From Strongylocentrotus pallidus (taxonomy: Eukaryota > Echinodermata > Echinoidea > Camarodonta > Strongylocentrotidae), in the NCBI GenBank assembly GCA_030265145.1, contig JARBES010000062.1:681383-745382 (forward strand): a DNA stretch of 64,000 bases, given 5' to 3'. Shown here piece by piece: positions 46,846 to 55,467 of this stretch; position 1 is the stretch's first letter, and each line of letters begins with the position of its first letter. The position numbers and the translations under genes were made by a program. The notes under the pieces were generated by a model, which was given only the letters and a program-made list of their open reading frames with translations, did not search any database and had not been told where the DNA came from.

Positions 46846-49153
46846 GATGTCAAAAGAAGAGAGACAGGGAGGTACGTTGTTCAAGGAAGAAAATCAGGGG
46901 CATGCGTTGTTGAATAAAAAAAACAAAGAGTTGAACGAGGATTTAAAACGTCTTCAACGTGAAAACAAGCAGTTAAAAAGAATTCTGGAATCCAAAACTG
47001 CACAAAGTTTATTTTCTACACAAAGATCTAACGATGCGGGTGGACTTCGACACCCTCAACGTTTATTCAAAGGTTCTATGTACAGAATTCTTAAACAGCT
47101 ATTCGAAGTCGCCTTAAATTATGACATAGGAACGATCGGTAGGTTAGAAAATATTGTTGAAATGACGAGTGATTTTGACAGACATACAAAAGCAGCTTTT
47201 CGGTTTGAAATCGGTCGTTTAACTTCAAGACATAGACTGAATCATATAAAAAGAAGGATCGAAACTTATATGCAAGACAATACATCTGTTTCATGCTATC
47301 GTAATATGTCAACACCATTAACACAACGTGACGATGATCATAGCTCAACATCGACTGGCATCGAACAGACTTATATAGATTCAATAATGTATCTTGTACA
47401 TTATTTTGCATATAAATATGGTAAGAAAAATGAAGACGATGATGATGATGATGATGATGATGATTATGACGATGATGATAATGATGACGATGATAACGAC
47501 ATTAGTGAAGAAGAAGACGAAGAAGATGAAGAAAAAAGTACAACTATCACTAATCAGAATGCTATTGCAGCAGCAAAAAGCAATCAAAAAGATGACATCA
47601 TAATTTTATGCACATTACTGGCATTAAAAGGTGGAATTTACACCCAATGGCATATAGAATCGAAATCATCAGAACGTGAGCAAGATAACGACTTTGAAAA
47701 TGTTACACGTCAAAAAACATTTGGCACCATTAGTAAACCACCAAGCGTTCGTGGCCCTCTGTTCGTAGCCAAAACTCTGCACCCGTGGCATTTGGTATTA
47801 ACTTTATTATGCAATACGTTGTATCGAGACAAGAACGATCCTATCGACGTGCAGCACGAAAAGTACTGTCGCTATGTACACACCAATATTGAGTCACGCT
47901 CTAAGAAATCAAGAAGAAGAACAGAGGACACCACCACTGCGTTTAACAATCGACTACAGGACATGGAATTTAAAATCTTGAACGATGCAAAACACAAAAC
48001 ATCAATTCAAAGATTTGTGTTAGATTCTCTTAACCTAACATGTGTGGGTAGTCAATACACAGACACAGACGTGACGGTGGAAGATTCTGACTCAGAACAT
48101 GATTATGTAAGCGGTAATGTAAAGGCAGAACAAGAAGAGGAAGCAAAAGAAGAAGAAAGAGCTGTTGACAGGAGTGATGTAAGAGAAGAAGAAGAAACAG
48201 AAGAAGAAGAGATAGAAGAAGAAGAAGATGAAGAAAAAAGAAGAAGCAAGCGTCAACATCCTGTTTATGTTTTTCCTCCATCCCGTCTACAAACAATTAT
48301 GGATACGGATTATGATGATCTACGCAAATTTAAGAACAAGATAAAAATGTTACAAAATAATAGTCTGCATCAAAACCGATATCGACATTGGGTCCACACG
48401 TTTTGCAATGTAGAAATTGATCCAAAATACCCATTTGTCTACGTCGTATCAGGCATTGGCAATATAAATGCAATTGACGACTACATTGGACTTGCACAAC
48501 GCCAAAGAAAAGATCCGATAGACTCTAGACGATTTTTAAACATCAGTAAAAGGTATTCGTCCTTTTTAAAAAAGTTCGCACCTGTGATCTATAAAGGTGG
48601 CAACACGGGTCCACTCAACGAACCGTGCACTTGGAGATCAGTGGTGAACGAACTATGCACGTGCATCTTTGCATGCCTATTGGTATCAACAGATACAAGT
48701 ATAATCGAATTGTTGTGTAACAGCCTGGTCTCGTTCTTGGGGGCCACCGCACGGTGCATTGTGTGCGGGTACCAATACAAAAAGATAGCGTTTGAAACAG
48801 AAGGCAAATATTGTGCTGATGGAAACATCGAAGATGCTGCTGCCACCGCTGCCGAAAATCTGACTGGCACAAATACTGCACGGGTAGGAGCGACAGCACT
48901 TAAACATAGTACATTAAGCAGTCATAGACGTTTTCAGGCTGTATTCGGTGAATTGCAAACATGCATGAAGGAATGGTACAACGCTTATATGCGATTGTTG
49001 GAAACCCTGTGTGTAGAATGTGATTACGTTCAAAAAGATTTAACGCCTCGGACGTTGGTAGAAGATTTAAACATTATTTTAGAAAATAATCTTAACAGAG
49101 AAGAACTCATACAACGTTTACAAGATTATACACCCTATAACAAAAAGATATAA
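46844..49153 (+). CDS. Coiled-coil, acidic-repeat protein, 769 residues
   Basis: Starts Met-Met. Residues ~25-55 form a leucine-zipper-like coiled coil (LNEDLKRLQRENKQLKRIL). A poly-Asp tract (about 200-225) and two poly-Glu tracts (about 225-235 and 430-470) come from GAT and GAA repeats. The C-terminal 300 residues are globular with Cys pairs (for example CIVCGYQ near 638). Acidic tracts plus a zipper suggest a nuclear regulator or tegument protein; function unknown. The stop is 3 nt from the next start, so it probably shares a transcript with the PolB-like gene. Confidence 0.7.
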   Translation: MMSKEERQGGTLFKEENQGHALLNKKNKELNEDLKRLQRENKQLKRILESKTAQSLFSTQRSNDAGGLRHPQRLFKGSMYRILKQLFEVALNYDIGTIGRLENIVEMTSDFDRHTKAAFRFEIGRLTSRHRLNHIKRRIETYMQDNTSVSCYRNMSTPLTQRDDDHSSTSTGIEQTYIDSIMYLVHYFAYKYGKKNEDDDDDDDDDDYDDDDNDDDDNDISEEEDEEDEEKSTTITNQNAIAAAKSNQKDDIIILCTLLALKGGIYTQWHIESKSSEREQDNDFENVTRQKTFGTISKPPSVRGPLFVAKTLHPWHLVLTLLCNTLYRDKNDPIDVQHEKYCRYVHTNIESRSKKSRRRTEDTTTAFNNRLQDMEFKILNDAKHKTSIQRFVLDSLNLTCVGSQYTDTDVTVEDSDSEHDYVSGNVKAEQEEEAKEEERAVDRSDVREEEETEEEEIEEEEDEEKRRSKRQHPVYVFPPSRLQTIMDTDYDDLRKFKNKIKMLQNNSLHQNRYRHWVHTFCNVEIDPKYPFVYVVSGIGNINAIDDYIGLAQRQRKDPIDSRRFLNISKRYSSFLKKFAPVIYKGGNTGPLNEPCTWRSVVNELCTCIFACLLVSTDTSIIELLCNSLVSFLGATARCIVCGYQYKKIAFETEGKYCADGNIEDAAATAAENLTGTNTARVGATALKHSTLSSHRRFQAVFGELQTCMKEWYNAYMRLLETLCVECDYVQKDLTPRTLVEDLNIILENNLNREELIQRLQDYTPYNKKI

Positions 49154-49156
49154 AAA

Positions 49157-50686
49157 ATGGAAGACAAACATAATTCTATTTATTATTTGGTTTTAGATAT
49201 AGAACAGCAAGGTATCAAAACACTCGTTCATGTTTTGCAATGTAGCCCTGTTTCAGCAAGGAAGCAAACGATTGTATACATCAGTACGCGTGTCTCACAC
49301 ATAGTCAACCTAAAGAAGCTCTGCGTTGGTACATTATTTGATAGAGATCGGTTAATTGTCCACGATCAAACACGTTTGGATTACATTTACAACAACATTG
49401 TTCCTACACTTACGATAAACTATCTTACAGATACTGAGACGAAGCAGGTGAATTATCACGTTGCATCCAACTGTCAGCGTTCACATCAATTCTGCGACCC
49501 CATAAAATGCGATACTTTTAAAGAATGTGAAAAATCTATTCCACCCTTCCGTTATCTGAGGTTTATGGGGTGGCCTTCTGTGAATTGCTGTTTACAAAGC
49601 AAATACAACAGCTTTTATTATTTTACACTTTTTTGCAATGATTCCTCTACAAAAACCCACATTGACGATGTATTTGATGGAGAAGGTAAAGGAGGGTCTG
49701 CCACAACACCATTTAGTAAAATAAATGGGGCATTGTTGTTTGTAAAAAGAGGATGTTACATTTCGTCTAAGCGCAAAGATGGTCGGATAGTTGTAGATTA
49801 CGATGTCAAAAATTTTTATCCTAATATTGCAATCGGAGAAGACGAGGTTAAAACGACATGGAAAAGGCTTGGATTGTTGTGCCTGACAAAAGCGTTCGAA
49901 TCTGTTCCAAAGGAAAGCATACCGGCCTTGAAACATATATTGAATGCATGGTTAGGATGTGTGCGCCTGATCAATTTGGATGCATATTGGTGCCTTGTAA
50001 ACCGAGGTGCGTGCGTCTTGTCAAAGTTCATTCTCAATACGATGATTCATTATAAGGTACATATGCCTCAACTGGTAGAATGTGTAACGGATGGTTTTAA
50101 ATTGGCTATCAATCACACGAATAGACTGTGCGACCGTTTTGAATTGCATCACTACGTACTGCGAAGGACGGCTGTGTTTTCAGACTTTTACATGACCAGG
50201 ACAAATCAATATTTTGCCATAAGAGATGACGGAAATGTAATAGTCAAAGGAACTCCTCAAAATGATATTGTTTACAACGACTGTCTAAAATTCTACATAA
50301 AAAATCACCTGTTCGGTGATGATGATGTACACGCAGACTGGGTTCAAAAATGGTTTTGGAAAAAATGTTTACCTACACATCCGCACGCTCGTGTTGCAAT
50401 TCGTTGGAACGATAAACATACAGTGCATATAGACACTGACATCATGAACGATTTATACGATGAACTGTGTATCGATGAAATCTATTACAAAGCAAAGGTT
50501 GAAAACACGCTACGTGGTGCGGTGCATCATGACCCCAAACCCTGCGATTTTTTGTTCTCTACAGAGAAAAACCTGATGTCCTTTTCAGAAGAAGGCTTGC
50601 GTGAAATACTGCATACCCTGTTTAAGACATGTAAACGCTCTATATGTGCCTCAGACTTTGATACGTTTCTATCTCAGGTATATTAA
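49157..50686 (+). CDS. Compact, divergent family-B DNA polymerase-like protein
   Basis: 509 residues. The N-terminus has LVLDIEQQG, like the Exo I motif (D14, E16). VVDYDVKNFYPNI (213-224) matches palm motif A (DxxxLYP), with D216. CVTDGF (309-314) matches motif C, keeping D312 but with Val in place of the first Asp. NQYFAIRDDGNVIVKGTP (to about K364) matches the KxY/KG element. Motif B is weak. It is too small for a herpesvirus replicative polymerase and closer in size to protein-primed or PolB2-type enzymes. It may be an auxiliary or inactivated polymerase. The assignment rests on motif order and is moderately sure. Confidence 0.6.
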   Translation: MEDKHNSIYYLVLDIEQQGIKTLVHVLQCSPVSARKQTIVYISTRVSHIVNLKKLCVGTLFDRDRLIVHDQTRLDYIYNNIVPTLTINYLTDTETKQVNYHVASNCQRSHQFCDPIKCDTFKECEKSIPPFRYLRFMGWPSVNCCLQSKYNSFYYFTLFCNDSSTKTHIDDVFDGEGKGGSATTPFSKINGALLFVKRGCYISSKRKDGRIVVDYDVKNFYPNIAIGEDEVKTTWKRLGLLCLTKAFESVPKESIPALKHILNAWLGCVRLINLDAYWCLVNRGACVLSKFILNTMIHYKVHMPQLVECVTDGFKLAINHTNRLCDRFELHHYVLRRTAVFSDFYMTRTNQYFAIRDDGNVIVKGTPQNDIVYNDCLKFYIKNHLFGDDDVHADWVQKWFWKKCLPTHPHARVAIRWNDKHTVHIDTDIMNDLYDELCIDEIYYKAKVENTLRGAVHHDPKPCDFLFSTEKNLMSFSEEGLREILHTLFKTCKRSICASDFDTFLSQVY

Positions 50687-50728
50687 ATGTAAATTTCGTC
50701 ATGTTGGGCACACAACACACTTACGCTC

Positions 50729-51691
50729 ATGGACGAGAGACGACCACAGCAAACTTTATCCGATCATATGATAGATTATCACATGTATATTGTAGAATCA
50801 GCACACAATGGGTTTACCTGTTTTGACAGACTCATTGACTACGTGGAAGACGAGTATTATGTCAAATACGATTTGCAATATATTTTAAATTTTTACATGA
50901 GATATTACGATTGCAGAAGAGACTTTATGGTCTATGCACAGCACTATAAAATTGACAACGCTCTGTGGAGTATAACACATAATTTTAGAAGCCTTGATTT
51001 AAATAAAACCAAATCTATCTTATCAGAATGGAAAGGTGTATGGAACGATTTTAAAAGGCAGCAACGCATTATGCTTTATCTTGTGATTCTAAAAAAAAAT
51101 TACTTGCACCATTTCAAATTAAATTCAAAAGAACTCCTTTTTTTGAAAAACAACAAGCATCTTTTTGGCATCGATCCTTCAAATTTAAAGGATCCATACA
51201 CAATTGATGAAATACAGAACGTAGATCGTAGTGCATTTTTGAAAGATTTGCAATGTTTTATCAAACACGATCCACAAGAACATACACGAAGGGACAACGT
51301 TGTCGTTGATGCAAGCTTGGCCAAACGCATACAAAACGTGGACGAAAGGGCATTGAACTTTGCTTGTGTATGCACCATCAACGGTGGATTACAGTCACAG
51401 AGTGACAATGATTCAATTTCAATTCGTGTCACCGACGTTGGCCGTCTGATTCACTATATAACAACACATTGCCCACTCACAAAGGAGCGCGAGGAAGTGG
51501 TCAAAGATTTGTATGACAATGCCATTGGATCACGTCTTTGCAAGGCAACGTTGCTCAAGCAAGATCCAAAAGACATCCACGACTTTGACGACCAACTGTT
51601 TAAAATTTATTCCCATAGATACGAATTTACATATATCGATACCACAGAAAATGATCCTGACCACTGCAGCTCAGGTCACTCCAAAGCTTAA
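50729..51691 (+). CDS. Hypothetical protein, 320 residues
   Basis: Helical, charged, rich in Tyr, Asp and Lys; no signal peptide or membrane helix. The stop is followed, in another frame, by about 60 open codons holding a CALCGKNYNHF...GGHTC zinc-finger-like pattern. The original C-terminus may therefore have been longer. Function unknown. Confidence 0.65.
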   Translation: MDERRPQQTLSDHMIDYHMYIVESAHNGFTCFDRLIDYVEDEYYVKYDLQYILNFYMRYYDCRRDFMVYAQHYKIDNALWSITHNFRSLDLNKTKSILSEWKGVWNDFKRQQRIMLYLVILKKNYLHHFKLNSKELLFLKNNKHLFGIDPSNLKDPYTIDEIQNVDRSAFLKDLQCFIKHDPQEHTRRDNVVVDASLAKRIQNVDERALNFACVCTINGGLQSQSDNDSISIRVTDVGRLIHYITTHCPLTKEREEVVKDLYDNAIGSRLCKATLLKQDPKDIHDFDDQLFKIYSHRYEFTYIDTTENDPDHCSSGHSKA

Positions 51692-51882
51692 GACCACAAA
51701 CAATATTGTCCATCGCTCCAAAAATAATAAATTGCTGTGCTCTGTGTGGAAAAAATTACAACCACTTTCGTCGCACATACAAGAACGGTGGGCACACGTG
51801 TTACCGCACCAACACCAAAAAACGACAAAATAAAGAATTTTCATTAATAACAGTAAGTACATATTCTATCCGTACTACAGAA

Positions 51883-52575
51883 ATGGAACCCGCAAAAATA
51901 CACCCGTCTTACAATTTACAAAAAATTCAACCATTGTTTAAAAGTAAAGAAGATTATCTTCAGTTCGTAAACACCCTCCTCAACAACGGTAACCTCAAAA
52001 AGTCATACGAGTGTTTAGAATCGTTAAACGAAACCCAGTTTGCGCACAACTTTTACAAGTTGCCTAACGGCGAAGATGTAATCAATACCTTACTTTTCAA
52101 TACGAGTACAAAAATAGGAATACACGATGAACTGGTTCGTCAAGATCTAAATCAACTGTTGACATTTGAAAAGGCAGTCATTCATGGTTTGAAGCAGACG
52201 CACTGCATGTTAGATGCATGGTGGGTTGTTTACACTAGATTACACCAGGTACTCATTTACAGTGATTGCCACGCGATCGTCGATCAGTCTACAGAAGCCA
52301 TCAAAACAATAGAAGAAAGCTTTGCCACGGTGCAGGAGGCAACCAATACACTAAAGCACAGGATTGAAAACGGTGCTCCACCTCATGTAGATCGTTTTGC
52401 AGAAATCACATTAACCAATATTTACCAAGGTTTATGTCATGAATCAGATACGGACGCTGAAATTGCTATGCTCGAATACATGACAGAATGCTTAAAAATG
52501 ATTAAAATGCACAAAAAAGAAACAAAAGATGATGATATGTCAATGTCTTCGTTTGATTTGGATATTTTAAATTAA
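51883..52575 (+). CDS. Hypothetical helical protein, 230 residues
   Basis: The frame opens earlier with a TTG. The first ATG is in a good context (AAATGG) and is chosen. The product is almost entirely predicted helix, acidic at the end, with Trp/Trp near residue 110. The 190 nt upstream contains the zinc-finger-like frame mentioned for the previous gene. No family recognised. Confidence 0.65.
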   Translation: MEPAKIHPSYNLQKIQPLFKSKEDYLQFVNTLLNNGNLKKSYECLESLNETQFAHNFYKLPNGEDVINTLLFNTSTKIGIHDELVRQDLNQLLTFEKAVIHGLKQTHCMLDAWWVVYTRLHQVLIYSDCHAIVDQSTEAIKTIEESFATVQEATNTLKHRIENGAPPHVDRFAEITLTNIYQGLCHESDTDAEIAMLEYMTECLKMIKMHKKETKDDDMSMSSFDLDILN

Positions 52576-52659
52576 AGATTTCGCACCATTAAAAACCTTT
52601 TTTTCCTGCCGTATATACGTGTGTAATTCATTGTGTTACGTTTGCGATACTGTAGGGGA

Positions 52660-53184
52660 ATGGAAAGGGACAGAGTGGACACCATCCAAATAAAATATCG
52701 AAATTTTGCAGAACACTATGCAAGAAATATAAACGATGAAGAATGCATTTTAAATTATTTATTAAAAAGTGGTAGTGGGAATAAGAGAGAAAGGGATAAG
52801 AATAGAGGCGATTTCCGTGATAATGATCATGTTATTTTGAACAGTCTAAACAGCCAAAATCAACATGGCAATCACAATCCATTTGTCAAAGAAATTAAAA
52901 AAAGAAGTATTGCGTATAGACACGGTAAAAAATCCCGAACTGACAAGGTCAAACAGTGTTACGAAGAGGCTGCTGCCACCATCACAAAGATTGCGGCTAC
53001 CCGATTAGAAGTGTTTGAATGTTTGAGTCTCCAACAACGTGGAGTGTGTGGTGCAAAAATAAACTATAAATTGGATAAAAACATTGTCAACACGGTTATT
53101 GCGACCCAACTTGCGCACCAATCAAAATCAGACACAATTCCAATAAATAGACATTGCATCGCAATCCAAAAGTTAATAAACTAA
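52660..53184 (+). CDS. Basic hypothetical protein, 174 residues
   Basis: The ATG is preferred to an upstream GTG. It is Lys/Arg/Asn-rich, with a disordered middle (about 45-100) and a helical C-terminal third. A basic patch (KKRSIAYRHGKKSR) could bind nucleic acid. AATAAA overlaps its end at 53175. Function unknown. Confidence 0.55.
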   Translation: MERDRVDTIQIKYRNFAEHYARNINDEECILNYLLKSGSGNKRERDKNRGDFRDNDHVILNSLNSQNQHGNHNPFVKEIKKRSIAYRHGKKSRTDKVKQCYEEAAATITKIAATRLEVFECLSLQQRGVCGAKINYKLDKNIVNTVIATQLAHQSKSDTIPINRHCIAIQKLIN

Positions 53185-53191
53185 ATCACAC

Positions 53192-54496
53192 ATGAAGAGC
53201 ACAACGTTGCCAAACGATTCTATCAAAGATGTATTGAGAAAGAATGTGAATCACTCCGTTCTTTCGTGCGGTCTCATTACATCTAACAAGCAGTTGATGT
53301 CGTGCAAAACAACAAACAGGGTGAAGCTCATTCGCTATTACGAGGACGGTTGTCGTAGCATGTTGTCCAATCAATTCCAACGCACCGCGCTTACATCGTG
53401 CGGTCTGGGATACATGTACAACCAAATACTACGCGTAGACTCATTTTTCGGTAAAAAAACAACCTATTTGCAATTTGGCAATCCGCACGTTGATGAAAAT
53501 TCTGTTTCAAAATACAGTCATAATCGTACCGAAACAGAGAACGTGACACCAGCCGTCAACTGCAGTGCCATCACTGCTCGTCTGCTTTTGGGCAATAACA
53601 TTTCTGGCCTCCAAACGCGAGAACCATTTCAATGCAACGAAAACTTTACAGTGAGTTTATTTGGTATCTCCTCCTTCACACACCATGTAAACGAACCAAA
53701 GCAGATAACAGAGCAAAGTACAAACTACAACAATAACCTGTCTGCAATCGATATAGTTCAACACACTGTTCTAAATGATAACAATATATCTTTTAATTGT
53801 AAGAATAAAAAAAACCACGAATTTCCGGGCACCTCAACGACTCAATGCAAACAACAGCAATTTAAAAAGAATACAGCCAAACTGGAGCCGGTAGAGGACC
53901 ACAATTTTTTTTTGGTCCAATATCATGGATGCAATCGTTTTAATGTTCAGAGAGCATCTTTTCATGACATAGAACGTCGATGTGCGGTGACGGCGGCCAT
54001 TGGCAAAGTAGCCATCCATGATCCTATCTATGAATCTGTCATGGGTTTTCTGTCAGTCATCGTGGGTTATTTCTTTACCAAAAGACAAAAAATTAAAGCT
54101 TGTCAAATTTTAGAAGCCGTTAAAATAAAATATGCACTTATAAACAGTCAGCGTCAAAAATACAATGTGCCGCTCATAGGCGGTGATGAACTTTTGAGAT
54201 TGCAATCCATCGATTTCTGTCAAGTTGTTTTTGAAAAGGTATGCACTTATAAAAACGTTTTTTATTTTAAAAATAAAAAAAACAGTTTCAACACGTTAGG
54301 GCCTTATCAGAGAATGTGGTACAGGCACGAGAAAAGGCCGTGTTGGCAAAGTGACTGTTATATGCAGAGTTTAAAGAGGTACACTAAGAAAAAGCATACA
54401 AAATGCAATGCTAATGTTGCCATAACCAACAACAATGGATGCGAACCGTACGATTTTAAGAAATGGTGTCAGCAACAAGTACAAAAAACTGTTTAA
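53192..54496 (+). CDS. Hypothetical protein, 434 residues
   Basis: Rich in Asn, Thr, Cys and basic residues. A number of N-x-S/T sites occur but there is no signal peptide, so glycosylation is doubtful. The last 80 residues are very basic, with paired Cys. It follows the preceding gene by 7 nt and is overlapped at its end by chance frames. No domain recognised. Confidence 0.65.
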   Translation: MKSTTLPNDSIKDVLRKNVNHSVLSCGLITSNKQLMSCKTTNRVKLIRYYEDGCRSMLSNQFQRTALTSCGLGYMYNQILRVDSFFGKKTTYLQFGNPHVDENSVSKYSHNRTETENVTPAVNCSAITARLLLGNNISGLQTREPFQCNENFTVSLFGISSFTHHVNEPKQITEQSTNYNNNLSAIDIVQHTVLNDNNISFNCKNKKNHEFPGTSTTQCKQQQFKKNTAKLEPVEDHNFFLVQYHGCNRFNVQRASFHDIERRCAVTAAIGKVAIHDPIYESVMGFLSVIVGYFFTKRQKIKACQILEAVKIKYALINSQRQKYNVPLIGGDELLRLQSIDFCQVVFEKVCTYKNVFYFKNKKNSFNTLGPYQRMWYRHEKRPCWQSDCYMQSLKRYTKKKHTKCNANVAITNNNGCEPYDFKKWCQQQVQKTV

Positions 54497-54530
54497 AACG
54501 CACAACACGTCCTTATCTTTTTTAATCGAG

Positions 54531-54752
54531 ATGGACCTATCAAACATGAGCATACCGACAGGTGCACTAAACACAGATGCTCTTAAACATGTTACTAAAA
54601 GATTGCAAGAAATGATGGGATCACCAGAGACAACCGATCATCTCCCTGCGTACCACACAATCAATAGACATTGCATCGATTTTATTTGTTTACTGTTTGT
54701 TGCACTCGACCCAGAAAACGTTTCGAGCAAAGAAGTTTTAGTCACCGTGTAA
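54531..54752 (+). CDS. Small hypothetical protein, 73 residues
   Basis: The frame extends upstream into the previous gene; the ATG after that gene's stop gives 73 residues. Predicted helical, with a hydrophobic CLLFVAL patch near residue 58. Convincing only by its neat placement between two co-directional genes. Confidence 0.4.
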   Translation: MDLSNMSIPTGALNTDALKHVTKRLQEMMGSPETTDHLPAYHTINRHCIDFICLLFVALDPENVSSKEVLVTV

Positions 54753-54768
54753 GATCACCACTACTAAA

Positions 54769-55458
54769 ATGAAAAAGACCTCAACAACCAAGCCAAGTGC
54801 ATACAATGACAAATCCCGCATCACACACTTGTCTACTTTTAATTTAAAATCAAAGAGATTACGTGAATTGTTAGAAGACGTCAATAAGATGGAACCACAA
54901 AAATCAACACAATATAGCAGGTACAATAGCCTTAAGTTAAAAAAGATTGAAAAATATATTTCACACAACGAGAGCGTGTACAAGATGCTGGTCGATAAAA
55001 ACCACAAACTCGGCAACCTTGTCCTTGATAAGGATGGCAATGTTATCGATTTTAAAGTGAAACAGAAAGCACATACAGCATGGACCGTCTATTTACAAAA
55101 CAGCCACGGATCTTATGAGCAAAGTTCAAAGACTTACAAACAACTGAAGATGGAGTCTCCGGAGATCATCGAAGAACTTACGAGGGAAGCAGAAAAGAAT
55201 CAAGACGATTATAATCGCCGATTCAACAAGGACGAGCACGGTGTAATACGCCGCTATATGGGATGCTTAGAAAAACGCAATATTTTTATTCAGGCCATTT
55301 TGAGAAACAAGATTGCAAACATTGTTTTCAAACAGTACAAAAATAGTTTTAAAAAAGCACCGTTTCCATCATACCCCTCATTGCTCAAGAGCACAGCACC
55401 TCGTAAACTCACACAGAAGAAGAAAAAAAACACGTGTCAAGAAGAATTAATATCATAG
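54769..55458 (+). CDS. Lys-rich hypothetical protein, 229 residues
   Basis: Strongly basic at both ends. Residues ~100-165 have a pattern (AHTAWTVYLQNS, then SPEIIEELTREAEKNQDDY) loosely like an HMG box, with aromatic residues, a Pro-led second helix and a charged third helix. This likeness is weak. A DNA-binding virion protein is possible. It ends 9 nt before the convergent EGF/lectin gene. Confidence 0.6.
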   Translation: MKKTSTTKPSAYNDKSRITHLSTFNLKSKRLRELLEDVNKMEPQKSTQYSRYNSLKLKKIEKYISHNESVYKMLVDKNHKLGNLVLDKDGNVIDFKVKQKAHTAWTVYLQNSHGSYEQSSKTYKQLKMESPEIIEELTREAEKNQDDYNRRFNKDEHGVIRRYMGCLEKRNIFIQAILRNKIANIVFKQYKNSFKKAPFPSYPSLLKSTAPRKLTQKKKKNTCQEELIS

Positions 55459-55467
55459 ATTTCAACT

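Noticed and set aside
47394-47603. Met-rich plus-strand frame over the GAT repeat
   Set aside because: Shadow of the poly-Asp tract of the coiled-coil protein.
54769-55458. HMG-box protein
   Set aside because: The aromatic and Pro positions only loosely match; kept as unknown.
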